A DNA stretch of 64,000 bases. It comes from Natronorubrum texcoconense. Lineage in GTDB: Archaea > Halobacteriota > Halobacteria > Halobacteriales > Natrialbaceae. The translations under genes were made by a program, and so were the position numbers. The notes beneath the pieces are model-generated. The model did no database searches. It was not told where the DNA came from and saw only the letters and a program-made list of their open reading frames with translations. Below are positions 36,070 to 45,372 of the stretch, piece after piece; position 1 is the stretch's first letter; every line of letters begins with the position of its first letter. Location of the stretch: NCBI RefSeq assembly GCF_900100335.1, contig NZ_FNFE01000002.1:744001-808000 (forward strand). Direction: 5' to 3'.

Positions 36070-36795
36070 ATGCCAGTACTCGAAGACGACGTCGTGATCG
36101 TCACCGGCGCGAGCCGCGGTCTCGGGAAGTCGATGGTCGAACGCTTTTCGGCGGAAGGGGCTCGAGTCGTCCTCACCGCACGCGACGAGGACCGATTGAG
36201 CGAGGTCGCCGCCGACCTTCCGACCGAGTCGCTCGTCGTGCCCGCGGACGTCCGAGACAGCGACGCGGTCGCAAACGTAATCGAACAGACGATCGAGGCA
36301 TTCGGTCGCATCGACACGCTCGTCAACAACGCGGGCGTGGCGCCGATGGATTCGGACGGCGGTCTCGTGAACGTCACCGACGAGGAGTGGGAGGCCGTCC
36401 TCGAGATCAATCTCACCGGCGTCTTCTGCTTTACCCGCGAAGTCCTACCCCACATGTACGACCAAGAACGGGGGAACGTGATCAACATCTCCTCGGGGCT
36501 CGGCCGGCGAGCGATGGCCGGCGTCGGCCCCTACGTGAGTTCGAAGTGGGGACTCGAGGGACTGACCCGAACGACGGCGCTCGAGGGCGAGGAGCACGGC
36601 GTCAACGCCAACGCACTCGATCCGGGCGGTCGGGTCGACACCGACATCTGGGCGCACCTGCCCGACGAAGAGCGCGAGCAGATTCTCGATCCGGACGTGA
36701 TGGACGACGCGGCCGTTCTGCTCGCCGCCCAGGGCCCCGACGGTGTCAGCGGCGAGTCGATGGATGCCGAGGACTGGGAGGAACGACTCGGGTAG
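36070..36795 (+). CDS. SDR family oxidoreductase
   Basis: 241 residues. TGASRGLG near 14-21, NNAGVAP near 88-94, ISSGLGRR with the catalytic Ser, and YVSSKWG with Tyr and Lys define a classical SDR, FabG-like. LTARDED after beta-2 suggests NADP binding. Third SDR in the window, unrelated in context. Substrate unknown. Copy B of the structured element begins 51 bases after its stop. Confidence 0.9.
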   Translation: MPVLEDDVVIVTGASRGLGKSMVERFSAEGARVVLTARDEDRLSEVAADLPTESLVVPADVRDSDAVANVIEQTIEAFGRIDTLVNNAGVAPMDSDGGLVNVTDEEWEAVLEINLTGVFCFTREVLPHMYDQERGNVINISSGLGRRAMAGVGPYVSSKWGLEGLTRTTALEGEEHGVNANALDPGGRVDTDIWAHLPDEEREQILDPDVMDDAAVLLAAQGPDGVSGESMDAEDWEERLG

Positions 36796-36845
36796 TCGAC
36801 AGTTCGAACGACCACCGTCTCCGTTCGGATCGGTACGCTACTGCG

Positions 36846-37031
36846 GGTGGCGCGCGCTGGATCACGGTGACCGATAGGGAACCGTGATCAGAAGCCGTGC
36901 GAGGTCGTCGCGAGTGAAACGAGCGACTGCGTGGAAGACGCGGAGCGTCTTCCTATGGATGAGTGAGCGACTGTAAGGAGCGAACGAATCGGATGGGGAG
37001 GACGTGGAAATCCCTGTTGCCATGATAGCAA
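36846..37031 (+). ncRNA. Putative structured RNA element, copy B
   Basis: GGTGGCGCGCGCTG (36846-36859) is followed by hairpin GATCACGGT (36860-36868) / ACCGTGATC (36881-36889). Then comes an insert of about 53 bases absent from copy A, with two more hairpins (GTCGC/GCGAC, and GAAGACGC-GGA-GCGTCTTC). The conserved 52-base block follows (36958-37009, one mismatch to copy A), and a last small hairpin TTGC/GCAA (37017-37031). It lies between the 3' ends of two convergent genes, so it is not simply a 5' regulatory site. Strand assigned by comparison with copy A. Confidence 0.5.
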
Positions 37032-37072
37032 AGTAGTACTCTTTTCGTTGAGATTTCCCTGTTCCCGTTCTC

Positions 37073-37456
37073 TTAGCTGTACGCCTCGAGCGCGTCCCAC
37101 TCGCGTCGCATGAGTTCGCGGACGCCGTGCTCGAGTATTCCCTCACCGAGTGAGGTCGCCCGGTAGTACGAGTACAGCCCGTCGCTATCGGGATCCTTCC
37201 GTTTTCTGTTCTCGACGAGGCCGACGTCGACGAGTTCGTCGAGGTGATAGTGTAACGTGTTCGATCGGATCTCGAGGCCGTCGCGCAGTTCGCTCGCGTG
37301 CTGTGGCCCCTCCTCGACCAGCGTATTGAGTACGCGAAACCGCGTTTCGTTCCCAATCGAGCGCTGCATCTCGAGGTACTCCTCCAGGCTCAAGATGCTC
37401 TGCTCCGGAAGCAATTCGTCCCCGGACCGTCGTGCCGAGCGCTCGGACTCTGCCAT
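37073..37456 (-). CDS. Winged-helix transcriptional regulator (ArsR/MarR-like)
   Basis: 127 residues. An acidic-basic leader is followed by RSIGNETRFRVLNTLVEEGPQHASELRDGLEIRSNTLHYHLDELVDVGLV (about 31-80), a classic helix-turn-helix with recognition helix SNTLHYHLDEL. The wing is KRKDPDSDGLYSYYRAT. No metal-binding cysteines. Divergent from the DUF7509-like gene at 37552; GCTTAAGC at about 37480 is a TATA-like site 27 bases before its ATG. It may regulate its divergent neighbour (inference from layout). Confidence 0.85.
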   Translation of the reverse strand: MAESERSARRSGDELLPEQSILSLEEYLEMQRSIGNETRFRVLNTLVEEGPQHASELRDGLEIRSNTLHYHLDELVDVGLVENRKRKDPDSDGLYSYYRATSLGEGILEHGVRELMRREWDALEAYS

Positions 37457-37522
37457 GTGACAGTGTTGAATCGCCCCGTGCTTAAGCGTTCCCTGAGTCA
37501 GTAATTGCTGAAATCGGCCTGC

Positions 37523-37529
37523 TTTATAT
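37523..37529 (+). promoter_or_regulatory. TATA box deciding the start of the gene at 37552
   Basis: TTATATA is centred about 26 bases before ATG 37552. A GTG at 37537 would lie upstream of the expected transcript start, so the ATG is chosen. Confidence 0.6.
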
Positions 37530-37551
37530 AGTCAGGGTGAGCACGTCGCGT

Positions 37552-38172
37552 ATGCGCGATCGGATCATCGACGAACTGGGCGAGTTACCGCGATCACGAT
37601 TTCTCGTCTACTTGATGGGACCGTACGAGGCGTTCGACGTCGAGCACGTGCTCGAAACCGCCGATTCTGGTGCAGTTCTGGAATCGGTCGACTTCGGAAC
37701 ACTCACTGACGCTGACCACGACCTCGAGCGTGACGAGGCGGCACTGGATCTCCTGCTCGAGGTTCGCGATCACCTACGAGCAAATGCAGGTGTCAATGCA
37801 TTTCTCGCGATCGACATCGACGTACCGCTCTCGGAGCTGGACGCCGCGACCCAGAGTATCGCCTTCGCTCGAGCGAGCAACGCGATCGTATACGTCGTTC
37901 CCGCCGTCGGTGACAATCTCGGTGTCGGGATCGAGGTAGGATCCGTGCTCGAGGCGCTGTACGCCGAGGATGCTGCCGATCACCGTCGCGAACGAGTCGT
38001 ATTCGTGCACGAATCGGGTGTCCGTAGTGCGATGATCGCTGCCGTTCGTGATCGTTGGGAGGCCCGAATCTACTCCTACGACGATCGTGAGGACCTGAAT
38101 CGCCAAATCCGACTGTTCGTCCGTGATCTCGTTCGGAAGGAACGAACGGGTGAGCTGCCACGACTCGAATAG
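37552..38172 (+). CDS. DUF7509-like haloarchaeal protein
   Basis: 206 residues, cytoplasmic. RSRFLVYLMGPYEAF near 14-28 opens an alpha/beta fold, followed by an acidic segment, an IDIDVPLSELDAATQSIAFARASNAIVYVVPA strand-helix-strand region and RERVVFVHESGVRSAMI near 146-162. The layout looks like a nucleotide/TIR-like Rossmann fold (MGPYE, then a conserved Glu-rich helix VGSVLEAL), but I make no functional claim. Haloarchaea-specific. Divergent with the winged-helix gene at 37456. Confidence 0.6.
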   Translation: MRDRIIDELGELPRSRFLVYLMGPYEAFDVEHVLETADSGAVLESVDFGTLTDADHDLERDEAALDLLLEVRDHLRANAGVNAFLAIDIDVPLSELDAATQSIAFARASNAIVYVVPAVGDNLGVGIEVGSVLEALYAEDAADHRRERVVFVHESGVRSAMIAAVRDRWEARIYSYDDREDLNRQIRLFVRDLVRKERTGELPRLE

Positions 38173-38190
38173 TCGCGTTCGCGGCGACCC

Positions 38191-38622
38191 TTAGGACAAC
38201 GATTTCCGCATCTTCACGTGCGGTATTCCGGCTTCCTCGAACTCCTTCCCGTAGCGTTCGTACCCCAGACGACCATAGAAGGGGGCAGCGTGCGTCTGGG
38301 AGTGCAGTTTCAACGACTCGAGCCCCTCCACACGAGCCTGCTCCTCGAGGGCGTTCATCACCGCGAGACCGACCCCCTCTCCGCGATGCGACTCGAGGAC
38401 GGCGACGCGTTCGACTTTCCCGAGCCCCGGTTCGGGCGCTCGCAGCCGAGCGGCCCCGATCGGCTCGTCGCCATCGTAGGCGACGAAGTGGGTCGACTCG
38501 TCCTCGTACTCGTCGTACTCGAGTTCTTCGTCGACGTCCTGTTCCTCGACGAACACCGTCCGACGGACTGCGAAGGCGTCCTCGCGTTCGTCCACCGACT
38601 CGACCGCGCGTACCTCAGTCAT
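38191..38622 (-). CDS. GNAT family N-acetyltransferase
   Basis: 143 residues. Acetyl-CoA binding loop VAVLESHRGEGVGLAVMNAL (about 74-93) with R/Q-x-x-G-x-G/A, preceded by ARLRAPEPGLGKVERV. LHSQTHAAPFYGRLGYERYG is the usual C-terminal substrate strand. ElaA-like spacing is plausible. Substrate unknown. Confidence 0.88.
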   Translation of the reverse strand: MTEVRAVESVDEREDAFAVRRTVFVEEQDVDEELEYDEYEDESTHFVAYDGDEPIGAARLRAPEPGLGKVERVAVLESHRGEGVGLAVMNALEEQARVEGLESLKLHSQTHAAPFYGRLGYERYGKEFEEAGIPHVKMRKSLS

Positions 38623-38771
38623 TGCACGCCAGTTCGGCCCGCCGCAACGAGAGGGTTACGACACGTTTGGATGCCGTTTCTTCGATACGTCGTGACTCGA
38701 GCGGGTCCGAGAAAAATGCAGAAATACGGGTTCGACAGCCGAGCGCTACGTTGACTGCCCGAGAAACGAGC

Positions 38772-40034
<1,263 letters not shown>

Positions 40035-40274
40035 CTCGTCTGTACGGTTCTTCGACGGGGGTAAAAGGTCTACCATTTCTATCGACGGACGACGAAATGT
40101 CGACGGTTCAAAACCGGATCGGGACGGCGGTTCGACGCGACAGCCGATCGTGGCGGATACAGCCGCTCGGCACGCTGTCGGCCCCTGAAGCGGAAACTCC
40201 ACCAGATTGAAGCGACGAGTTCGCTCGTCGCCGAGTCTCCCGCTCCGTCGTGTCGCTGGCGACCGATACCGATC

Positions 40275-40556
40275 CTACGAACAGTTCGGCTCCGGGGGAT
40301 CGTCCCAGTAGCGGACCATCAACACGACCCCGGCACCGACGAGACACGCACCGAGGAGACCCAGCGTCCCCCGTCCGACCGACGTCAGCCACCCCTCCTC
40401 GAGTGCGGTCCACAGGGCGGCCAACACGGTAATTCCGACGACGGTGAGCGCCGAGCCGACGTCGACCCGGTCCCGGCGGTCGTCGGTCGCCAGTCGCCAG
40501 ACGGCAATGGCAGCCATCGTCGCACAGAAGGCAGCAAGTACCGCGACTGGCGTCAT
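40275..40556 (-). CDS. Small three-helix membrane protein, unknown
   Basis: 93 residues. Hydrophobic segments lie at about 3-17, 33-50 and 62-82 (LGLLGACLVGAGVVLMV), with a WRLATDDRRDRVDVG loop after the first and a WDDPPEP end. It is divergent from the asparaginase gene. No family recognised. Confidence 0.5.
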   Translation of the reverse strand: MTPVAVLAAFCATMAAIAVWRLATDDRRDRVDVGSALTVVGITVLAALWTALEEGWLTSVGRGTLGLLGACLVGAGVVLMVRYWDDPPEPNCS

Positions 40557-40656
40557 TGTCGTCAGCGGTACACAGGCTGCCGTCGTAAGTGTACGGGATT
40601 TGGTCCCGCCGTTCGATCACGAAACGCTCTCCTATACCGCGTTCGCTGGAGAGCGT

Positions 40657-41583
40657 ATGCAGGTACTCGTACACGGCGGAGCCGGTAGCGATCCCGAAGA
40701 GCCCGAACCCAGACAGGGCGTTCTCGAGCAGGCTGCCGACGCCGGCGCGGCGGAGTCGGACCCCGTCGACGCGGTCGAAGCGGCGGTGGCGGTTCTCGAG
40801 TCCGATCCGCGGTTCAACGCCGGCGTCGGAAGCGCGGTCCAGAGCGACGGCGAGATCCGAACCGACGCGGGGCTGATGACCGACGATCGATCCGTCGGCG
40901 CCGCCTGTTCGATGCCGAGCGTCGAACACGCGCTGCGCGTCGCTCGCGTCGTCATGGAGGAGACGCCCCACGGGTTCGTCTCCGGCGATCACGCCGTCTC
41001 GCTGGCCGACGCGTACGGTGTCGAGACGGGCGTCGACCTCTGGTCAGAACGCACGCGTGAGAAGTGGACCGATCTCGAGCCCCCGACCGGCGATTCCAGG
41101 GTCCACCTCGAGTGGATCCGCAGTCGGTACGGCGATTCCGATCCGGACGGCCGGGACGAAGATGGAAAATCGGTCAGGGATCCCGAACGGCCCGACAGCG
41201 ACCTCGACCACGACACGGTCGGCGCCGTCGCGTTCGACGGCGACTCCCTCGCGGCGGCAACCTCGACCGGCGGCCGGTGGCTCGCGCTCGCCGGCCGCGT
41301 CGGGGACGTGCCGCAGGTCGGCTCGGGCTTTTACTGTTCACCCGCCGCGGCGGTCAGCGCGACCGGCGCCGGCGAAGATATCGCCCGCGTGACGCTCTCG
41401 AGACGGGTCGCCCGCCACGTCGAGCGCGGCTGTGACGCCGACGAGGCGACCTCGCTCGCGATCGAGGAGTTCGGCGAACTCACCGGCTCGCGGGCCGGTG
41501 TCATCGCGATCGATTCCGACGGGACGCTCGGCTCGGCGTACAACAGCGACGCGATGCAGACGGCTCGAGCGGACCGGCGGTAG
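40657..41583 (+). CDS. Isoaspartyl peptidase/L-asparaginase (Ntn-hydrolase, plant type)
   Basis: 308 residues. VHGGAGSDPEE at the start, RFNAGVGSAVQSDGEIRTDAG in the middle, and the self-cleavage site before the nucleophile Thr in DHDTVGAVAFD define the family; the precursor would split into two chains there. STGGRWLALAGRVGDVPQVG is the usual post-nucleophile loop, but the second part differs slightly from the common MTNK pattern. It clears isoaspartyl peptides or hydrolyses asparagine. ATG 40657 follows a GAGAG stretch and opens the conserved strand. Confidence 0.9.
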   Translation: MQVLVHGGAGSDPEEPEPRQGVLEQAADAGAAESDPVDAVEAAVAVLESDPRFNAGVGSAVQSDGEIRTDAGLMTDDRSVGAACSMPSVEHALRVARVVMEETPHGFVSGDHAVSLADAYGVETGVDLWSERTREKWTDLEPPTGDSRVHLEWIRSRYGDSDPDGRDEDGKSVRDPERPDSDLDHDTVGAVAFDGDSLAAATSTGGRWLALAGRVGDVPQVGSGFYCSPAAAVSATGAGEDIARVTLSRRVARHVERGCDADEATSLAIEEFGELTGSRAGVIAIDSDGTLGSAYNSDAMQTARADRR

Positions 41584-41616
41584 TCCGGCGAAATTTCGAC
41601 GATTGACGTGAGGTAC

Positions 41617-41625
41617 TTTTAATAT
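41617..41625 (+). promoter_or_regulatory. TATA box for the small zinc-finger gene at 41649
   Basis: TTTTAATAT is centred about 28 bases before ATG 41649. It is the best evidence that this 44-codon frame is expressed as a leaderless transcript. Confidence 0.6.
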
Positions 41626-41648
41626 CGTCGTGACCATCGTCGCACTCG

Positions 41649-41783
41649 ATGCTCGAAGCCCCATACCACGCGGCCCGGCACTGTCCGGAGTGCGCCTCGA
41701 GGCTCTCGAACGTACAAGGTGTCGACGCCTGTCCGGACTGCGACTGGGTTGATACCGACCGTTCGACGACGCCACCGGCCTGA
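41649..41783 (+). CDS. Small CPxC zinc-finger microprotein (44 aa)
   Basis: 44 residues with two CxxC knuckles, [10 protein letters not shown] (Cys12, Cys15) and [10 protein letters not shown] (Cys28, Cys31), a complete four-Cys zinc site. Haloarchaea encode many such one-domain zinc-finger proteins of 40-60 residues, and some have roles in biofilm and swarming (general knowledge of the class). It is flanked by its own strong TATA box and by methionine aminopeptidase 67 bases downstream. Specific role unknown. Confidence 0.75.
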   Translation: MLEAPYHAARHCPECASRLSNVQGVDACPDCDWVDTDRSTTPPA

Positions 41784-41850
41784 GCGGCGCCGCCGACGGG
41801 AGTCGACCGGAGACGGAACCTCTTTTTGTCGACCGGTACAACCCCGGTGC

Positions 41851-42747
41851 ATGGCCGAATCCGAGGTGGACCTCGAGTCCGAGAAGTACGAAAAGCACCG
41901 TGAAGCGGGGGAGATCCTCTCCCAGGTTCGCACAGAGACAGCCGAGCGCGTCGAGGTCGGCGCGAGCCACCTCGAGGTAGCGGAGTACGCCGAGGATCGC
42001 ATCCGCGAACTGGGCGGGAAACCGGCGTTCCCGGTCAACATCTCGATCGACGAGGAGGCCGCCCACGCCACGCCGTCGATCGACGACGAGGAGACGTTCG
42101 GCGAGGAGATGATCAACCTCGATATCGGCGTCCACGTCGACGGCTGGCTGGCCGACACCGCGATCACCGTCGACCTCTCGGGTAACCCCGAACTGGCCGA
42201 GGCCTCCGAGCAGGCCCTCGAGGCCGCGATCGACATCATCGAACCGGGCGTCGACACCGGCGACATCGGCGCCGAGATCGAGGACGTCATCACCGGCTAC
42301 GGCTACAACCCGGTCGTCAACCTCACCGGTCACGGGCTGGGCCACTGGGAACAACACACCAGCCCCAACATCCCGAACCGCGCCGTCTCGCAGGGGACGA
42401 CGCTCGAGGTCGGCGACGTCGTCGCGATCGAGCCGTTCGCGACCGACGGCGGCGGCAAGGTCACCGAAGGCGCCAGCGAGGAGATCTTCTCGCTCGAGCG
42501 CGAGGGATCGGTCAGAAACCGACAGGCTCGCGACGCACTCGAGCAGATCACCGAGGAGTTCCGCACGCTTCCCTTCGCGACCCGGTGGCTCGAGACCGAC
42601 CGCGCCGAGATGGCGCTGCGTCGGCTCAAGCGCAACAACATCGTCCACGGCTACCCGGTGCTCAAGGAGGACGACGGCTTCCTCGTCAGCCAGAAAGAGC
42701 ACACGATCATCATCACCGAAGACGGCTGTGAAGTGACCACGGCGTAG
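41851..42747 (+). CDS. map: Type II methionine aminopeptidase
   Basis: 298 residues. It removes N-terminal methionine from new proteins. Metal ligands fit NLDIGVHVDGWLADTAITVD (two Asp), GHGLGHW (His), AIEPFAT (Glu) and QKEHTIII (Glu). The type II insert (about residues 200-260) is present. T-rich TCTTTTTG at 41821-41828 is about 28 bases before ATG 41851. Confidence 0.96.
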   Translation: MAESEVDLESEKYEKHREAGEILSQVRTETAERVEVGASHLEVAEYAEDRIRELGGKPAFPVNISIDEEAAHATPSIDDEETFGEEMINLDIGVHVDGWLADTAITVDLSGNPELAEASEQALEAAIDIIEPGVDTGDIGAEIEDVITGYGYNPVVNLTGHGLGHWEQHTSPNIPNRAVSQGTTLEVGDVVAIEPFATDGGGKVTEGASEEIFSLEREGSVRNRQARDALEQITEEFRTLPFATRWLETDRAEMALRRLKRNNIVHGYPVLKEDDGFLVSQKEHTIIITEDGCEVTTA

Positions 42748-42902
42748 ACGGAAGCGAAGATCGGTACTTCTCGAGCGTCAGGAGTTGATTAGTTCGAAAG
42801 CGAGTGAGCGTCGGCCCCGGACGGCGCCAGACGTCGAGAGAGCGAGAGCGCGGTATCGAGAAATCCGTTCCGTCCGTGCTGCGTGCGAATCGAGTCTCGC
42901 GT

Positions 42903-43103
42903 TCAGGCGTTGTTCATCCGCTGGCTCGTCCGGTTGCCACAGCGCTGGCACTCGGCCACGCGGTAGGGTTCGCGGGAGAACTGGGCGTTCTCTTTCTTGA
43001 GGCTCTCGGTCCGAATCTGGACGGACACCTCGTGGAGCGTGTCCAGATCGCAGTCGTCGCAGTGCTCGGTCATCCCGTTGACGGAGTCGTCAGTCGTTGC
43101 CAT
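42903..43103 (-). CDS. DUF7835-like zinc beta-ribbon protein
   Basis: 66 residues. CDDCDLDTLHEVSVQI (Cys15, Cys18) and CQRCGNRTSQRMNNA (Cys52, Cys55) are two zinc knuckles of a ribbon. Highly conserved small haloarchaeal protein, role unknown. A minus-strand ATTTAAG (about 43129-43135) is about 28 bases before the ATG, giving a leaderless transcript. The 251-base gap that follows (43104-43354) holds only the two divergent promoters. Confidence 0.8.
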   Translation of the reverse strand: MATTDDSVNGMTEHCDDCDLDTLHEVSVQIRTESLKKENAQFSREPYRVAECQRCGNRTSQRMNNA

Positions 43104-43354
43104 TAGCGGACTCCTTTCGTCAGTACGGTCTTAAATCCCTGTTTCATTTCGAGCGCTGAGTCGAACAACTGGACGAAACCTCTCTAGATCCCCTCTCCGG
43201 CCACGAGAGCGTGTATTATCGTTCATTCAGGACTCCCTGTAATTCGCTTTCGAGCTACAGTCATTGATTGGAGGAGTACAAGGACCGTTTACGACGGGGC
43301 TCGGAGCGGAGCCGGGAGTGAAACGCTTTAGGGCCGTCTCGAGTGGGCATCGGT

Positions 43355-43897
43355 ATGGAGCAGGTGTTCGCACCGTGGCGGATCGATTGGATCAAACGCG
43401 AGGACAAGAACCCCGATATCGACGACTGCGTCTTCTGTGAGCTGCCGGAGCAAACCGCTGATCGCGAGAATTTGCTGCTCGCACGGAGCGAGCACGCCTT
43501 CGTCATGCTGAACAACTACCCGTACAACCCGGGCCACGCGATGGTAATTCCACGAACGCACACGGGAGACTACCGGGACCTCACCGACGAGCAACTGCTC
43601 GATCACGCCCGCTTGAAACAGCGAACGTTCGACGCCCTCGAGGTCGCCCTCGAGCCGAACGGCTTCAACGCCGGCTTGAACCTCGGTGACGGGGCCGGCG
43701 GCTCGATCGACGACCACCTGCACACGCACGTCGTCCCGCGCTGGGAGGGCGACACTAACTTCATGCCCGTCCTCAGCGACACCTCGGTGATCGTCGAGGC
43801 GCTCGAGGAAACGTACGACCGCGTCCGCGAGGCGTTCGCCGGACAGGAAGAGGCCATCGTTCCCGGCGACGAGGACGAGGCAATCAGGTTCGAGTGA
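43355..43897 (+). CDS. HIT family hydrolase
   Basis: 180 residues. The histidine triad is HLHTHVV near 126-132. CVFCELPEQ near 24-32 has a CxxC pair common in archaeal Hit/FHIT-like proteins, and HAMVIPRTHTGDY is the nucleotide strand. It cleaves nucleotide phosphoramidates or dinucleoside polyphosphates. ATG 43355 is preferred over GTG 43343 because CTTTAGG is about 26 bases upstream. Confidence 0.92.
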   Translation: MEQVFAPWRIDWIKREDKNPDIDDCVFCELPEQTADRENLLLARSEHAFVMLNNYPYNPGHAMVIPRTHTGDYRDLTDEQLLDHARLKQRTFDALEVALEPNGFNAGLNLGDGAGGSIDDHLHTHVVPRWEGDTNFMPVLSDTSVIVEALEETYDRVREAFAGQEEAIVPGDEDEAIRFE

Positions 43898-44037
43898 CGA
43901 GTAGGATCGGCTGACGAGCCCGGATCGACTGACGAGAGCGCGGATCAACTGACGAGCGTCCGCGCGCTGGCAACTACCGGCACGATACCCCGGCCGACCA
44001 TACGTTTTTGCGGCGCTGTCGCGTGCTATCGAGCGTC

Positions 44038-44442
44038 ATGGAGTACGAGGTCGTCCACACCGACGACGTACCGAAGACGGATCTTTCCGAGATAGACGAG
44101 GTTCCGCCGGACCTCCAGATCCGGGCGTTAGACGAGGTGCTCCCCACCGAGCACGTCCAGCTCAAGCTCTGGTACTTCGAGCCCGGCGAGGAGATCCAGT
44201 ACCACGCCCACAGCGAGCAAGAGGAGCTCTACTACGTCCTCGAGGGCGAGTTCTCGGTAAAGCTTGGCCGCTCCGGCGAGGAGGAGTACGTCGACGCCGA
44301 ACCGGGGACGTTCTGGATGGCGCGGCCGGAGATCGGCCACGGCCATCGCAACGTCGGCGACGAACAGGGTGTCGTCCTCGCGATCGGAGCGCCCGCCGTC
44401 GAGGATCCCGGTCTCGACCCCCACGGTCTCGAGGACGAGTAG
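44038..44442 (+). CDS. Single-domain cupin
   Basis: 134 residues. Motif 1 (IQYHAHSEQEELYYVLEGEF) supplies HxH and Glu; motif 2 (EPGTFWMARPEIGHGHRN) supplies the last His. The N-terminal 35 residues (EVVHTDDVPKTDLSEI) are typical of quercetinase-like single cupins. Likely a metal-binding oxygenase or isomerase; substrate unknown. Confidence 0.88.
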   Translation: MEYEVVHTDDVPKTDLSEIDEVPPDLQIRALDEVLPTEHVQLKLWYFEPGEEIQYHAHSEQEELYYVLEGEFSVKLGRSGEEEYVDAEPGTFWMARPEIGHGHRNVGDEQGVVLAIGAPAVEDPGLDPHGLEDE

Positions 44443-44506
44443 CGGGTTCCGGCGACGTAATCAAGCGTCACTCGCGTCGATATCGAGCGACGAAGTAGCG
44501 GCGCCG

Positions 44507-44743
44507 TCAGGCGTAGTTCGCCTCGAGATAGTCGAGAATGCGTTCGGATTCGGGCATCGTGACGCCGCGCTCGTCGTCGACGATGACGGGGACCTGCCGC
44601 TGGCCCGAAACGCGCTTGACCTCGTCGCGCTTCGAATGCAGCCCCTCGGTCCAGACGCTCTCGTAGTCGACCTCGAGTTCGTCGAGGCGGTCGGCGACGA
44701 GTTCGCAGTACGGACAGCCCTCGAGCTGATACAGGGTAACCAT
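44507..44743 (-). CDS. Glutaredoxin-like protein (GST N-terminal fold)
   Basis: 78 residues, a single thioredoxin fold. LEGCPYCELVADRLDEL carries the CPYC redox pair (Cys10, Cys13), RQVPVIVDD gives the cis-Pro, and MPESERILDYL the C-terminal helix. It reduces disulfides or thiol adducts; haloarchaea use gamma-glutamylcysteine rather than glutathione. It is divergent to a redoxin-like protein at 44871, both on the theme of thiol/peroxide handling. Confidence 0.9.
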   Translation of the reverse strand: MVTLYQLEGCPYCELVADRLDELEVDYESVWTEGLHSKRDEVKRVSGQRQVPVIVDDERGVTMPESERILDYLEANYA

Positions 44744-44870
44744 ATCCCCCCTTTCGGCTCGGGTCGACAAAAGCGTGGGTGCCGACCGCGTCCGCGGAAG
44801 TGCCGACGCACGTCGTTGGGGGTTCTGCCGCGGAACGGAGGTTTTTGTCGCTTCGCGGGGGAGACGGGGT

Positions 44871-45350
44871 ATGCCACCGACCGAGGGCGACACCGTTCCG
44901 GCGTTCGAAGCACTGTTGTGCGACGGCGAGACGTTCCGTTCGACGGCGCTCGAGGAAGCGCTCGGGGATCGGGGCGGCGTCCTGATCTGTACCGGCTTCG
45001 CGTTCAGCGCGATCGCACAGAACTGGTGGAAACAGTTCGTTCGCGCGGGCTGGGGCGAGTTCGAGGACGTCTCGGTGCTGGGCGTCAGTCGCGACGGGCC
45101 CTACGCGCAAAACGAGTTCCTGCGCTGGCTGGACGAGCCCGCGTTCCGCTTCTTCGCGGACGTCGACGGCGCGGTGAGCGAGTCGCTCGACCTGCTCGCC
45201 GACCGCGATCACATGGCCAACGTCTCGACGCCGTGGCGATCCGCGTTCGTCCTCGACGCCGACCGGGAGGTCCAGTACGCGTTCGTCGCGGACGACTGGA
45301 TCTCGCCGCTGCCGCGCGAGGAGATCGAAGCGGCTATCGACGAACTCTGA
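44871..45350 (+). CDS. Redoxin-fold protein without the peroxidatic Cys
   Basis: 159 residues with the AhpC/TSA-like fold: GDTVPAFEALLCDGETF, then GGVLICTGFAFSAIAQNWW, VLGVSRDGPYAQNEFL, and FRFFADVDGAVSESLDL. In active peroxiredoxins the third segment reads FxFTxxCTxE with the peroxidatic Cys. Here the Cys is gone (FAFSAIAQ), and the only nearby Cys is before the loop (LICTG). It probably is not a standard peroxidase. Partner unknown; a GST-like glutaredoxin is divergent upstream. Confidence 0.78.
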   Translation: MPPTEGDTVPAFEALLCDGETFRSTALEEALGDRGGVLICTGFAFSAIAQNWWKQFVRAGWGEFEDVSVLGVSRDGPYAQNEFLRWLDEPAFRFFADVDGAVSESLDLLADRDHMANVSTPWRSAFVLDADREVQYAFVADDWISPLPREEIEAAIDEL

Positions 45351-45372
45351 GGAAAAACGGCCCGCAACTGAC

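Noticed and set aside
43261-43515. Minus-strand frame over the start of the HIT gene
   Set aside because: Shadow of the HIT gene, no homology.
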